Assembly (NCBI RefSeq): GCF_016031655.1
Contig: NZ_JACCHQ010000002.1
Location: 310,001 to 374,000, forward strand
DNA: 64,000 nucleotides
From: Bradyrhizobium glycinis
GTDB lineage: Bacteria; Pseudomonadota; Alphaproteobacteria; Rhizobiales; Xanthobacteraceae
Direction of reading: 5' to 3'
This document shows positions 15,487 through 24,645 of the stretch, in pieces. Below the pieces are notes generated by a model, which was given only the letters and a program-made list of their open reading frames with translations, did no database searches and was not told the origin of the DNA. The position numbers were made by a program, and so were the translations under genes. Every line of letters begins with the position of its first letter. The stretch's first letter is position 1.

Positions 15487-16635
15487 TTGTCCCCCGAACT
15501 GCACCAGAAACTGACCGCGTGGCGCCGGCACCTGCATGCGCATCCCGAACTGTCGCTCCAGGAAAAAGCCACCGCCGCCTTCGTGCAGGACAAGCTCACC
15601 GAGCTCGGCATTCCCTTCGAGGCCAATATCGGCGGGCACGGAATCGTCGCGACCCTGACGCGCGGCCATGCGCAAAGGCGGGTCGGCCTGCGCGCCGACA
15701 TGGATGCACTGCCGATCACCGAGGACACCGGCCTGCCCTACGCTTCGAAGACATCGGGCGTGATGCATGCGTGCGGCCATGACGGCCATACCGCCTCGCT
15801 GCTGGGCGCAGCAGTGCTGCTCGCCACTGATGCCAATTGGAGCGGCACGGTCGATTTCATCTTCCAGCCGGCCGAGGAAGGCTTTGGCGGCTCGCGGGCG
15901 ATGGTCGCGGCCGGGCTGTTCGACCGTTTTCCGATGGAGCGGATCTTCGGCTTCCACAACTGGCCAGGCCTTGCCGCCGGCACCATCGCCGTGCACGACG
16001 GCGTCGTCATGGCCTCCGGCGGGCGCATCACCATCACGATCGAGGGCCACGCCGGGCACGCCGGCATGCCGCATCTGACGCGCGATCCGGTGGTGGCGGC
16101 CGGGCACCTCATCGTTGCGCTGCAGTCGGTTACCTCGCGCAGCGTCGATCCGCTCGACACCGCCGTGCTGTCGCTGTGCACGATCGAAGGCGGCACCGCG
16201 CCGAACCAGATCGCCGGACGCGTCACCATCCGCGGCACGCTGCGCTACCATCGCGAGGCGGTCAAGGACATCATCCTCGACGGCATCGAGCGCACCTGCG
16301 CCGGAATCGCGACCAGCTTCGGCGTCAAGGTCACGCCCGAGATCGTCTGGGGTGTCGGCGTCGTGATCAACACGCCCGATGAGGCCGACCTCGCCCGCAT
16401 GGCCGCGGAGAAGGTGCAGGCGCCGGTGCGGCGCGATCTCGCGCCCAGCATGGCCGGCGAGGATTTTGCCCATTACCTGCAGCAGCGGCCGGGCGCCTTC
16501 GTCTGGATCGGCAATGGCGAGTTGCGCGATGGCGCCGAGCTGCACGGTCCGCGCTACGATTTCAACGACGCGATCCTGCCCGTCGCCTCGCACTGGATGG
16601 CCGAAGTGGCCAAGGCGGCGCTGGCGACGAATTAG
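15487..16635 (+). CDS. M20-family amidohydrolase (hippurate hydrolase-like)
   Basis: 382 residues with a TTG start at 15487 (LSPELHQK would be read as Met). Family motifs: RRHLHAHPELS, LRADMDALPI, MHACGHDGH, QPAEEG, FHNWPG, HAGMPH and GEDFAHY. Such enzymes cleave N-acyl amino acids or hippurate-like amides, using metal bound by Cys/His/Glu of these motifs. The stop converges with the next minus-strand gene with a single base between them. Confidence 0.9.
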   Translation: MSPELHQKLTAWRRHLHAHPELSLQEKATAAFVQDKLTELGIPFEANIGGHGIVATLTRGHAQRRVGLRADMDALPITEDTGLPYASKTSGVMHACGHDGHTASLLGAAVLLATDANWSGTVDFIFQPAEEGFGGSRAMVAAGLFDRFPMERIFGFHNWPGLAAGTIAVHDGVVMASGGRITITIEGHAGHAGMPHLTRDPVVAAGHLIVALQSVTSRSVDPLDTAVLSLCTIEGGTAPNQIAGRVTIRGTLRYHREAVKDIILDGIERTCAGIATSFGVKVTPEIVWGVGVVINTPDEADLARMAAEKVQAPVRRDLAPSMAGEDFAHYLQQRPGAFVWIGNGELRDGAELHGPRYDFNDAILPVASHWMAEVAKAALATN

Positions 16636-16636
16636 C

Positions 16637-16852
16637 TCAGGAGATTTCCCGCGGCAGCTTCCAGTCCGGCCGCGGCGCGAATGTCTCCTCCACGCGCTCG
16701 ACGTGATATCCGGCAGGCAGAATGTGGCCGCCCTCCTCGTCCGCAACGGGCACGTCGGTCACGAGGCCCTCGATCAAGGCGGCTTCCCACACCTCCTTCT
16801 CGGTCGGAAAGGGATTGCCGATCTGCTTGTTGCCTTCGAACAGCGCGTACAT
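16637..16852 (-). CDS. Conserved small hypothetical protein
   Basis: 71 residues from ATG 16852 (MYALFEGNKQIGNPFPTEKE). A compact acidic protein with the pattern ADEEGGHILPAGYHVERVEE; no signal peptide or membrane segment. It looks like a small conserved alphaproteobacterial protein of unknown function. It is divergent from the DUF72 gene, with 87 bases between starts. Confidence 0.65.
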   Translation of the reverse strand: MYALFEGNKQIGNPFPTEKEVWEAALIEGLVTDVPVADEEGGHILPAGYHVERVEETFAPRPDWKLPREIS

Positions 16853-16939
16853 CGGTTCCGGTCCTCGTTGATGCTGACGAGAAACGTATCGGCCGCACGG
16901 ACGTTCCCCCCGGCACATGGCAACGATGGCACGTGAGAC

Positions 16940-17662
16940 ATGGCGCGCGTTCTGATCGGAACATCGGGCTGGCACTACGCCTCCTGGCGCGGCCCGTTCT
17001 TTCCCGAGGGCGTGACGCTGAAGCAGCAGCTCAGCTACTATGCCGGGCAGTTCGACACCACGGAGCTGAACGGGGTGTTCTACCGCACGCCGACGCCGGA
17101 GGCGGTGACGGGTTGGCGGGAGCAGACCGGGCGCGATTTCGTGTTCGCCTGGAAGGCCTCCAAATTCATCACGCACTGGAAGCGCCTGTCGGACCGCTCC
17201 GTCAACAGCCTCGAGCTGCTCGAGGACCGCATATCCAGGCTCGGCGGCAAGGCCGGCCCGATCCTGTTCCAGCTGCCGCCGCAATTCGAGGCGAACGCGG
17301 ACCGGCTCGCGTCGTTCTTCAAGCTGCTGTCACGAAAGCGGCGCTACAGCTTCGAATTCCGACATCCGAGCTGGTATCAGCCGCGCATCCTGCGGATGCT
17401 GGCGGAGGAGAACATCTCGCTGTGCCTGTCCGACCATCACGATGCGCCGGCGCCGTGGAAACGCACCGCGGATTTCGTCTATGTGCGCGGACACGGGCCG
17501 GGCGGGCGCTATCACGGGCATTATACGAAGGCTACTCTGGCGCAATGGGCCAAGCGCATCAAGTCGTGGAAGCGGCAGGGCTGTGACGTCTACGTCTATT
17601 TCGACAACGACCAGAAGAGCGCGGCACCCGCCGATGCCAAGGCGCTGAAGCAGCTGCTGTGA
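16940..17662 (+). CDS. DUF72 (YecE-like) protein
   Basis: 240 residues. The family signature IGTSGWHYASWRGPFFPEG opens the protein, followed by FDTTELNGVFYRTP, LFQLPPQF, FEFRHPSW and YVYFDNDQ. DUF72 proteins adopt a TIM-barrel fold and have no firmly assigned reaction. Normal length. It ends one base before the stop of the convergent CoA-transferase gene. Confidence 0.92.
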   Translation: MARVLIGTSGWHYASWRGPFFPEGVTLKQQLSYYAGQFDTTELNGVFYRTPTPEAVTGWREQTGRDFVFAWKASKFITHWKRLSDRSVNSLELLEDRISRLGGKAGPILFQLPPQFEANADRLASFFKLLSRKRRYSFEFRHPSWYQPRILRMLAEENISLCLSDHHDAPAPWKRTADFVYVRGHGPGGRYHGHYTKATLAQWAKRIKSWKRQGCDVYVYFDNDQKSAAPADAKALKQLL

Positions 17663-17663
17663 T

Positions 17664-18851
17664 CTAGATGATGCCGCCTTGCCGAAGCGCCGCGATCTCG
17701 TCCGCACCATAGCCGAGGTCGGCGAGGACGCGATCGGTGTGCTCGCCGAGCGTCGGAGGGCGGCTTGCTATCTCGCCGGGCGTTTCCGACAGCCGCACCG
17801 CGGCGCGGGCAACCGGTGCCTGCTTCGGCAGGCCCGGATAGCCGACGTCCTGCATGAAGCCGGCGGCGCGAATGTGCGGATGATCCAGCGCCTGCTGCGG
17901 CGAGAGCACGGGGCCGGTCGGGATCATCGCCTGGCCCAGCGTGTCGACGGCCTCCTGCGTGGTGCGCTCGGCGCACCAGCGCGCCATCCGCTCGCTGATG
18001 ATGCGACCGTTGTTGCCGCGACTGATGTCATCGGCAAAGCGCGGATCGTTCAGCCACAGCTCCTCCTCGCCCATCAGCCGCGCCCAGCGCTTGAACAGCG
18101 GATGACCGGTGACCTGGCACAGCACCCAGCCGTCCCTGGTGCGGTAGATGTCGGCGGGCGCAGCGGTCTGGCCGAGATTGCCCGTCGGCACGCGGTTGAC
18201 GTCGATGACGGCTTGCTCGATCAGCGTGGCATTGGTGAAGGACAAAGCGGTTGCGAGCAGCGCGCCCTCGACGATCTGCCCGCGCCCGGATTTGCCGCGC
18301 TCGATCAGCGCGGCGAGCGTGCCGAAGGCGCAGTGCAGCGCGGTGCCGAAATCGACCCAGTTCACCGCGGCCCGGTACGGCGGATCGCCGGTGCCCGTCA
18401 TGTACACCGAGCCCGACATCACCTGGCCGACGCCATCGAAGCCGACGCGGTCGGACCACGGGCCCGGCCCGCCGAACGCGGTCGCCGTGGTCAGGATGAT
18501 GTCCGGCTTGATTGCCTTCAGCGAGTCGTAATCGAGCTTCATCGCGCGCAGCGTCTGCGGCGGCAGGTTGGCGACCACGACGTCCGCGGTCGCGATCAGG
18601 CGGCGCATCACCTCCTGGCCTTCCGCCTTCATCGGATCGAGCGTGATGCCCTTCTTGTTGCGATTGATCTGGAGGAACAGCGCGCCCTCGCCGCCTTCAC
18701 CCACCGGCGCGACGAACCGATCCTCGCTGCCGTCGCGCTTCTCGACGCGGATGACCTCGGCCCCGAACTCGGCCAGCAAGGTCGCACAATAGGGCCCTGC
18801 GATATAGCGCCCGAAATCGAGCACGCGCACGCCCTCCAAGACTCCTCCCAT
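17664..18851 (-). CDS. CaiB/BaiF-family CoA-transferase
   Basis: 395 residues of the class III CoA-transferase family, which move CoA between carboxylic acids. It opens LEGVRVLDFGRYIAGPYCATLLAEFGAEVIRVE, the typical CoA-binding start; the catalytic Asp is expected in the WVDFGTAL segment near residue 168. Motifs GFDGVGQVMSG and GRGQIVEGALL are present. Substrates cannot be predicted. It lies next to the remnant of a DUF2783 gene on the same strand, which may once have been its operon partner. Confidence 0.9.
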   Translation of the reverse strand: MGGVLEGVRVLDFGRYIAGPYCATLLAEFGAEVIRVEKRDGSEDRFVAPVGEGGEGALFLQINRNKKGITLDPMKAEGQEVMRRLIATADVVVANLPPQTLRAMKLDYDSLKAIKPDIILTTATAFGGPGPWSDRVGFDGVGQVMSGSVYMTGTGDPPYRAAVNWVDFGTALHCAFGTLAALIERGKSGRGQIVEGALLATALSFTNATLIEQAVIDVNRVPTGNLGQTAAPADIYRTRDGWVLCQVTGHPLFKRWARLMGEEELWLNDPRFADDISRGNNGRIISERMARWCAERTTQEAVDTLGQAMIPTGPVLSPQQALDHPHIRAAGFMQDVGYPGLPKQAPVARAAVRLSETPGEIASRPPTLGEHTDRVLADLGYGADEIAALRQGGII

Positions 18852-18978
18852 CGCACCCTTCCCTGTTGTTTCCTGCAGATTACAGGGACTAGCTGCCGCG
18901 GCAAGATCGCGGCAGGCATGGGCCTAGGCAGCCGGCACAGCCGGCGTCGCCGTCTCTCGCGAGGCGAAATTCCATGAC

Positions 18979-19179
18979 TCAGCCGCCGCCTGCGGGGGCG
19001 CAGCCGATCGCCTCGGTGAGCACCTTGCGGTCGCCGATGTGATTGGCGAGAATGAGGATCAGCCGCGCGTTCATGCGCAATGCCTGCTCCTCGTCGAGAT
19101 CGCGCTGGCCGTTGATCAGCTCGGCGTAGAAGCCGTCATGCGGAGGCAGATCGCCGAGTCTGAGCCCAGCACTAAGCGG
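18979..19179 (-). pseudogene. DUF2783 gene lacking a start codon (5'-truncated)
   Basis: The minus strand reads GLRLGDLPPHDGFYAELING then QRDLDEEQALRMNARLILIL and ANHIGDRKVLTEAIGC, an excellent match to DUF2783 (about 60-70 residues). The frame is open only from 19179 because an in-frame TGA lies at 19180-19182, inside the end of the upstream oxidoreductase gene, and there is no ATG, GTG or TTG before the conserved region. The upstream gene's stop is at 19172-19174. The gene thus seems cut at its first codons by a rearrangement joining the oxidoreductase operon to it. Translation by re-initiation from an odd codon (CTG) cannot be excluded. Confidence 0.6.
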
Positions 19180-21283
19180 TCAGCACGTCTTCGATCCGGA
19201 TCGGGAGGGCGCGAACGCGCTTGCCGGTCGCATGAAACACGGCGTTGGCGATCGCGGGGGCGATACCCACCAGGGCGATTTCGCCCAAACCCTTGACCCC
19301 GAGTTGATTGACGTGCGGATCCGCCTCCTCGACGAAGTGCGCCTCGAGCTGCAGAATGTCCAGGTTGACCGGCATCAGGTAGTCCGCCATGTGAGCGTTG
19401 ACCGGGCGGCCGTCGCGAGCATCGAGGACGGTGCGCTCCATGAGCGCCATGCCGATGCCGCCGACCATGCCGCCGGTGCACTGGCTGCGGGCGAGGCGCG
19501 GATTGACGACGCGGCCGATGCCATAGGCGCCCACCGCGCGACGGACGCGGATCGTGCCGACGTCGGGATCCACGGCGATCTCGACGAAGACCGCGCCGAA
19601 GGAGTGCATCGAGAATCTTTCGGCGGCCTGGGGATCCCGCTGGGATGAGGCCGTGGCTTCGATCGGTCGATCGGTCCGACCCTTCGCGGCCTCTTCGCGC
19701 ACAGCAATGCAGGCGGCGCGGATCGCGGAGCCGACCGAGGCCATGGTCCACGAGCCGCCATGAGACGGTGCGGGCGGATAGTCCGAGCGACCGAGGCTGA
19801 AGCGCACCCGCTCGACGGGAAGACCGAGGGTCTCGGCCGCGACCTGCGTCATGGACGTATAGGTGCCCGGGCCCATGTCGCTGGCCGCGATCTCGACCTC
19901 GGCGGTGCCGTCCGGCAGCAGTCGCGCACGCGCGGTGGCCGGCGCGTGAAAGGCGGGATAGCTTGCGGAAGCAACGCCCATCCCGACCAGCAGCCGGCCG
20001 TCACGCATCGAGCGCGGTTCGGGCGTACGCCGCGCCCAGCCGAAATGTTCGGCCCCAAGGTCGTAGCACCTCATCAGCGACCGACTCGAGAAGGGCTTGT
20101 TTTCTCCCTCGTCGATTGCCGGCTCGTTGCGGCGCCGCAGATCGATCGGATCAAGGCGGAGCTTGTAGGCCAACTCATCCATGGCGCATTCGAGAGCAAA
20201 CACACCGCTCGCCTCGCCGGGACCACGCATGTGGTTTGGCGTGCCGGTATCGACCGGCACCAGGCGGTAGCGCGTCCGCACGTTCGGACAGGAGTAGAGG
20301 AAGGTCGTGACCGAGGTCAGGGCCTCCATGAACTCCTCGTAGCGGCTCGTCTCGCCCGTGCCTTCGTGAACGACGCTGGTCAGCTTGCCGTCTGCGGTGG
20401 CGCCGAGAGCGATTCTTTGCACCGTGCGCGGCCGGTGTCCGGTCGTGAAGAACATCTGCTTGCGTGTCAGCACGAGCTTGACGGGGCGCCGAACGTGCTG
20501 GGCAGCCATGGCCGCGAGCGTCACATGCGGCCAGGTCCTGAGCGAGGTGCCGAAAGCGCCGCCGATGAACGGGCAAATCACCGTGACGTTCTCAAGCGGC
20601 AGACCGAAGATGGCCGCGATCTCGGCCTGCTCGTTGACGACGAACTGACTCTTGCTCCAAAGGGTCAGGCGGTCGCCGTTCCAGCTGGCAATCGTCGCAT
20701 GCGGCTCCATCGGATTATGGTTCTCGCGCGCGATGTCGTACGTCTCGTCGACCTTCACCGGCGATTCGGCGAGCGCGCGGTCGGCGTCGCCGCGCGCTTT
20801 GTCGGCCGGAAGCCGGGCATCCGGCTGCCTGCCCGCCTCCGGCACGATGGGACGGGCTTCGGGACCGGCGGAATCGACGACCGGCCGCTCGGCATTGTAG
20901 GAGACGCGCAGCGCCGCGGCGGCGCGCTCCGCCTGCGCGATGGTCGTGGCAACGACGACCGCCACCGGCTGGCCGTGGAAGCGTATGCGCTCGTCCTGCA
21001 GCACGTGCAGCCGCTCGCCTGTCGCCGGATCAATGTAGCTCTTGTGCTGCCCGTACGCCAGGCGCGGCGCGTTGAGGTGCGAGAGAACGGCGAGAATGCC
21101 CGGCATCTTCTCGATTGCAGCGCTGTCCATGCCGGTCACGCGGCCGAGTCCCACGGTCGCGCTGACGATGACCGCATAGGCCTGGCCCGGCTGATTGAAA
21201 TCGGCTGCATACCGGGCGGCGCCCGTGACCTTGGCGCGGCCATCCACGCGAGCCAGCGGCCGTCCGATGATGGCCATCGTCAT
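19172..21283 (-). CDS. Aldehyde oxidoreductase/xanthine dehydrogenase-type molybdopterin subunit
   Basis: 703 residues from ATG 21283 (GGGAGGA 5 bases upstream), overlapping the stop of the FAD subunit by ATGA. The large Moco-binding subunit: RAKVTGAARYAADF, FIGGAFGTS, MRGPGEASGVFALECAMDE, SHGGSWTMASVG and GVKGLGE with the catalytic Glu. It resembles PaoC (YagR) of the periplasmic aldehyde oxidoreductase and similar isoquinoline/aldehyde oxidoreductases. It would oxidise aldehydes or N-heterocycles, passing electrons to the FeS and FAD subunits encoded upstream. Codons past its stop run into the DUF2783 remnant. Confidence 0.92.
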   Translation of the reverse strand: MTMAIIGRPLARVDGRAKVTGAARYAADFNQPGQAYAVIVSATVGLGRVTGMDSAAIEKMPGILAVLSHLNAPRLAYGQHKSYIDPATGERLHVLQDERIRFHGQPVAVVVATTIAQAERAAAALRVSYNAERPVVDSAGPEARPIVPEAGRQPDARLPADKARGDADRALAESPVKVDETYDIARENHNPMEPHATIASWNGDRLTLWSKSQFVVNEQAEIAAIFGLPLENVTVICPFIGGAFGTSLRTWPHVTLAAMAAQHVRRPVKLVLTRKQMFFTTGHRPRTVQRIALGATADGKLTSVVHEGTGETSRYEEFMEALTSVTTFLYSCPNVRTRYRLVPVDTGTPNHMRGPGEASGVFALECAMDELAYKLRLDPIDLRRRNEPAIDEGENKPFSSRSLMRCYDLGAEHFGWARRTPEPRSMRDGRLLVGMGVASASYPAFHAPATARARLLPDGTAEVEIAASDMGPGTYTSMTQVAAETLGLPVERVRFSLGRSDYPPAPSHGGSWTMASVGSAIRAACIAVREEAAKGRTDRPIEATASSQRDPQAAERFSMHSFGAVFVEIAVDPDVGTIRVRRAVGAYGIGRVVNPRLARSQCTGGMVGGIGMALMERTVLDARDGRPVNAHMADYLMPVNLDILQLEAHFVEEADPHVNQLGVKGLGEIALVGIAPAIANAVFHATGKRVRALPIRIEDVLTA

Positions 21284-22257
21284 GCGATTCCTCCCGTCAT
21301 CTCGAAGGCGCGGACGATCGTCCGCGGCAGGAGTTCGAGCTTGTAGCGATTGCCGGAAAGCGGAAGCGCTCCTTCCAAGGCCAATCTGGCGGCCGCCTCG
21401 AACACCTTCCGATCCGGCACCTTGCCGATCAGCGCCGATTCCACGGCGCGCATTCGCCACGGTCGGGTGCCGACCCCGCCAACCGCGAGCCGCGCGCCGC
21501 GGATCACACCGTCCGCAACGTCGAGGGCCGCTGCCGCGGAGACCAGCGCAAATTCATATGACGCGCGGTCACGCACCTTGAGATAGCGCCCCCGGCGGCC
21601 AACCGGTCCTCCGGGTACCCGCACCTCGACGATGAGCTCGCCCGGCAGAAGCGTGTGCTCAAGATGGGGAGTATCGCCGGGCAAGCGAAACAGCTCCTCG
21701 ACCAGGAAAGTGCGCTCGCCCTTCGGACCCACGACCCTCATCGTGGCGTCGAGTGCGACCAGCGTGACCGCGACGTCCGAGGGGTGCGTTGCCACGCAGT
21801 GATCGCTGGTGCCGAGAATGGCGTGGCCGGCATTGAGGCCGCCGAGCGCGGCGCAACCGGAGAGAGGGCTGCGCTTGTTGCAGGCTGCGTCCAGCATCCG
21901 GAAATAGGGGCATCGCACGCGCTGGAGCAGGTTGCCACCGATGGAGGCCATGTTGCGCAGTTGCGGCGAGGCTCCTTCGATCAGGCTCTCGGCGACCATC
22001 GGGTGGAGGCGCTGGACGTCGGGATGGGCGGCCACGTCGGCCATCCGCGCGAGCGCGCCGATGACGAGATCGGATCGGTCGACGCGGATCTCGGAAAGCG
22101 GAAGCGCGTTGATGTCGACGAGCTGCTGCGGCTGCTCCACCTCGTCGCGCATGAGATCAATCAACGTCGTCCCGCCTGCGATGAGTCGGCGTCCGGAGGA
22201 CGCGGCGGCGATGGCGGCTTCGACGGACCTCACCTTCTCGATCGTGAACGGGAGCAT
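21280..22257 (-). CDS. FAD-binding subunit of the molybdenum oxidoreductase
   Basis: 325 residues from ATG 22257, two bases after the TGA of the 2Fe-2S gene. FAD-binding PCMH/VAO domain: RRLIAGGTTLIDLM and MASIGGNLLQ contact FAD pyrophosphate. After it comes RCPYFRMLDAACNKRSPLSGC, a Cys-bearing insertion that in PaoB/YagS ligates an additional 4Fe-4S cluster. The CO-dehydrogenase flavoprotein C-terminal domain ends the protein. Middle gene of the three-gene operon. Confidence 0.92.
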   Translation of the reverse strand: MLPFTIEKVRSVEAAIAAASSGRRLIAGGTTLIDLMRDEVEQPQQLVDINALPLSEIRVDRSDLVIGALARMADVAAHPDVQRLHPMVAESLIEGASPQLRNMASIGGNLLQRVRCPYFRMLDAACNKRSPLSGCAALGGLNAGHAILGTSDHCVATHPSDVAVTLVALDATMRVVGPKGERTFLVEELFRLPGDTPHLEHTLLPGELIVEVRVPGGPVGRRGRYLKVRDRASYEFALVSAAAALDVADGVIRGARLAVGGVGTRPWRMRAVESALIGKVPDRKVFEAAARLALEGALPLSGNRYKLELLPRTIVRAFEMTGGIA

Positions 22258-22259
22258 GG

Positions 22260-22886
22260 TCAAACCCTCTTGGCAGCGTCGGCAACGGCGGCGACGATCC
22301 CGGGATACGCCCCGCAGCGACAGATGTTGCCGCTCATCCAGAACCGAATGTCGTCCGGCGAGCCGGCATGTCCTTCGGCGATGCAGCCGACGGCCGACAT
22401 GATCTGCCCCGGGGTACAGAAGCCGCATTGCAAGCCGTCGTGCTCGACGAACGCGCTCTGGAGCGGATGAAGCTCGCCATTCTTCTCCAGACCCTCAATC
22501 GTCTCGACTGTGGCCCCGTCATGCATCGCAGCCAGCGTCAGACACGACACGACGCGCCTGCCGTTGAGGAGGATAGTGCAAGCGCCGCAGGCGCCCTGAT
22601 TGCAGCCCTTCTTCGTGCCGGTGAGACCAAGATCTTCGCGCAGGACGTCGAGCAGGGATTGCCGCGTATCCAGGTCGAGCTCGTGCCGCACCCCGTTCAC
22701 TGCCAGACGAACCCGTGCCGTTGGCGCGGATGGACTACCTTCGGATGTCGATTGCGCGGCAACTTGGGGCACGACCGCCATGGACGCCGCTCCCCCGACG
22801 GTCAGCAGAACCGAACGACGCGATACTCCTCCCTGCGTGCTTTCGGTCTCAGCACAGCCGGCGGCGAACGGCTCTTGGTTTGTCAT
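22260..22886 (-). CDS. 2Fe-2S subunit with Tat signal
   Basis: 208 residues from ATG 22886; an earlier in-frame ATG at 22928 is possible. A twin-arginine signal (VSRRSVLLTVGGAASMAVV) predicts folded export to the periplasm of the assembled complex. The ferredoxin-like cluster motif is GCNQGACGAC...C, the second 2Fe-2S site is QCGFCTPGQ...CRCGAY. First gene of the operon; the Tat signal on this subunit parallels PaoA (YagT) of E. coli. No dedicated maturation chaperone (PaoD/XdhC type) gene is in the cluster. Confidence 0.92.
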   Translation of the reverse strand: MTNQEPFAAGCAETESTQGGVSRRSVLLTVGGAASMAVVPQVAAQSTSEGSPSAPTARVRLAVNGVRHELDLDTRQSLLDVLREDLGLTGTKKGCNQGACGACTILLNGRRVVSCLTLAAMHDGATVETIEGLEKNGELHPLQSAFVEHDGLQCGFCTPGQIMSAVGCIAEGHAGSPDDIRFWMSGNICRCGAYPGIVAAVADAAKRV

Positions 22887-23240
22887 GGTGGTCGGAATCC
22901 CCTCGGATGATCCGGCCCAGTAGGCCATGATCCCGGCGGACGCACCGTTCCGATATTGCGGCGACCATCGCAATCTTGCGACGAAGTGCCTCTCGCCTCT
23001 CGCGGCCGCCCCAGCTGTGAGGGGTAGACTGGGCGCAATGAATCAAGCCCGCCCCTCGCGCAATGTTGCCATCGGAGTTGCCTCGATAACCGCGATGTCA
23101 ATCATGATCACTATTTGTGCAATCGGCCAGACATTGCGACATTTCGGGACCACCAGCTTCCATTCCCCGCAATGTCGTGAAATATTGGTATCGATAAGGC
23201 GCCGGTCACGGGTGCGGTCAAATATTGCGTAACCAAAGCG
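22887..23240. promoter_or_regulatory. Divergent promoter region, oxidoreductase operon and AraC gene
   Basis: 354 bases between divergent starts. The part nearest the AraC gene is AT-richer and contains several related AATGTCG/CGACATT and AATATTG elements (for example 23138-23144 and 23171-23177 as inverted copies; AAATATTG repeated at about 23180 and 23220), candidates for AraC-type operator half-sites. Core promoter boxes are not certain. Confidence 0.35.
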
Positions 23241-24143
23241 ATGCCTGATCCGGTACACACACGAGAACGAAATCCTTTCCAGTCGATGATCCGGCTGCTA
23301 TCGGAGGCACCCCCGCCTTTGGCACCCATCCAGCTAAAGTGCGGCACTCAACTCACTCATCGTTTTGTTCGCGGCACGCGTTACGGCTATGCCCCAGGCA
23401 TGCCCGGACACCTTGTCGGCACCTATTATGGTGAGCCTCAGCACAGTGCATGGACGGTTGAGCGACGGCGGCTCTCTGCCCCGCTGCGGCCGAATTCCAT
23501 CACTGTGATTCCCGATCGGCATGATGGAGATTGGGAAGTTGAAGGACCGCTACACGTCTCCCATGTCTATCTCACCAACGAACGACTAGAGCATTGCCGA
23601 ACACTCATCGGTGGACGAGGCAATGTAGAGCTGATGCCACGCGTCGGCAGCGAAGACGCTGTGACCTCGCAGATTCTCGCGATCCTCAGCAATCCCGACG
23701 TCATTGTCGATCCTTCGGCAAAGTTGCTGGTCGATCGCGCGGTCGACCTCCTCTGCATCCAGTTATTGCGTTTGCACAGCGTAGTACAGATGCCGCAAAG
23801 CCTCGCCTATGCTCGCGGCGGGCTCGCGCGCTGGCAGCTCAAGCGTGTGACCGATTACATGCTGGCTCATCTCGACAAGCCGATCGGCCTCGACGAACTG
23901 GCGTCGCTGGTCGGCCGCAGCCGCTATCATTTCTGCACGGCGTTCCGTCTCTCGACCGGATTGACGCCGCATGTCTGGCTAACTCGGCAACGCATGTTGC
24001 TTGCACAACGGCTTCTGAATGATCCAAATCTCTCGATCAGTGAAGTTGCGCTTGCAGTCGGATATTCGACGCCGTCGGCTTTCGCACAGACCTTCCGCAG
24101 AATTGTCGGCACGACGCCGCGAAATTTCCGCAGATCCTTGTAG
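23241..24143 (+). CDS. AraC-family transcriptional regulator
   Basis: 300 residues. The C-terminal 100 residues hold two helix-turn-helix motifs typical of AraC/XylS: IGLDELASLVGRSRYHFCTAFR, then LSISEVALAVGYSTPSAFAQTFRRIVGTTPRNFR. The N-terminal domain (1 to about 180) has no recognised ligand fold. Its position divergent from the aldehyde oxidoreductase operon suggests it controls that operon in response to the substrate; this is inference from context. Confidence 0.92.
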   Translation: MPDPVHTRERNPFQSMIRLLSEAPPPLAPIQLKCGTQLTHRFVRGTRYGYAPGMPGHLVGTYYGEPQHSAWTVERRRLSAPLRPNSITVIPDRHDGDWEVEGPLHVSHVYLTNERLEHCRTLIGGRGNVELMPRVGSEDAVTSQILAILSNPDVIVDPSAKLLVDRAVDLLCIQLLRLHSVVQMPQSLAYARGGLARWQLKRVTDYMLAHLDKPIGLDELASLVGRSRYHFCTAFRLSTGLTPHVWLTRQRMLLAQRLLNDPNLSISEVALAVGYSTPSAFAQTFRRIVGTTPRNFRRSL

Positions 24144-24402
24144 AGTCACATCGGATGTCTGCTTGTGACACTTCTTGAGCATTGGCGAACTGAAGTTCGG
24201 TCATCGCCCTTCAGCGAGCCTGATTTGCCCGACCTGAGTTCTTCGCAGTTTGCCCCATTGCAAATCATCGCTCCCCAGCGCTTTTGGAGGAGTGCAATCA
24301 CAGAACCTGAAGACGGCTTCGATTGATCGCGGCCAGCCCTAAATCGGTAGGAACAAATCCAGCATCGGACGTTTGTTTCTCTTCCATGAAAAGGAGAGCG
24401 CG
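24144..24402. other. Intergenic region
   Basis: 259 bases with no recognised gene or terminator; holds the promoter of the small secreted protein gene. Confidence 0.3.
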
Positions 24403-24645
24403 ATGAGAAAACTACCGACGATTGCGACTGCTGCTGCGTTGGCTATGACTTCCACGATTGCTTTGGCCCAAGGCGGCGGCGGGGCCGGAAGCCCGGGCGT
24501 TGATCGGACCAATAACAGCATGTCGAATGACGCTGGCAAGGGTTCCCCGAAGATGACGACTGGCGCTGGCACCACGTCCAGCAGCAAAGTCAAACGCTCC
24601 ACCGATCACGGCGACAAGACGGGGGAAAAGCTGCGGGGCCAATAA
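24403..24645 (+). CDS. Small secreted protein
   Basis: 80 residues from ATG 24403, with AAGGAGAG 5-6 bases upstream. A signal peptide (MRKLPTIATAAALAMTSTI ending ALAQ) leads to a mature part of about 57 residues rich in Gly, Ser, Thr and Lys (GGGGAGSPG, SSSKVKRST), without cysteines. Probably a disordered periplasmic peptide; family not recognised. Confidence 0.65.
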   Translation: MRKLPTIATAAALAMTSTIALAQGGGGAGSPGVDRTNNSMSNDAGKGSPKMTTGAGTTSSSKVKRSTDHGDKTGEKLRGQ

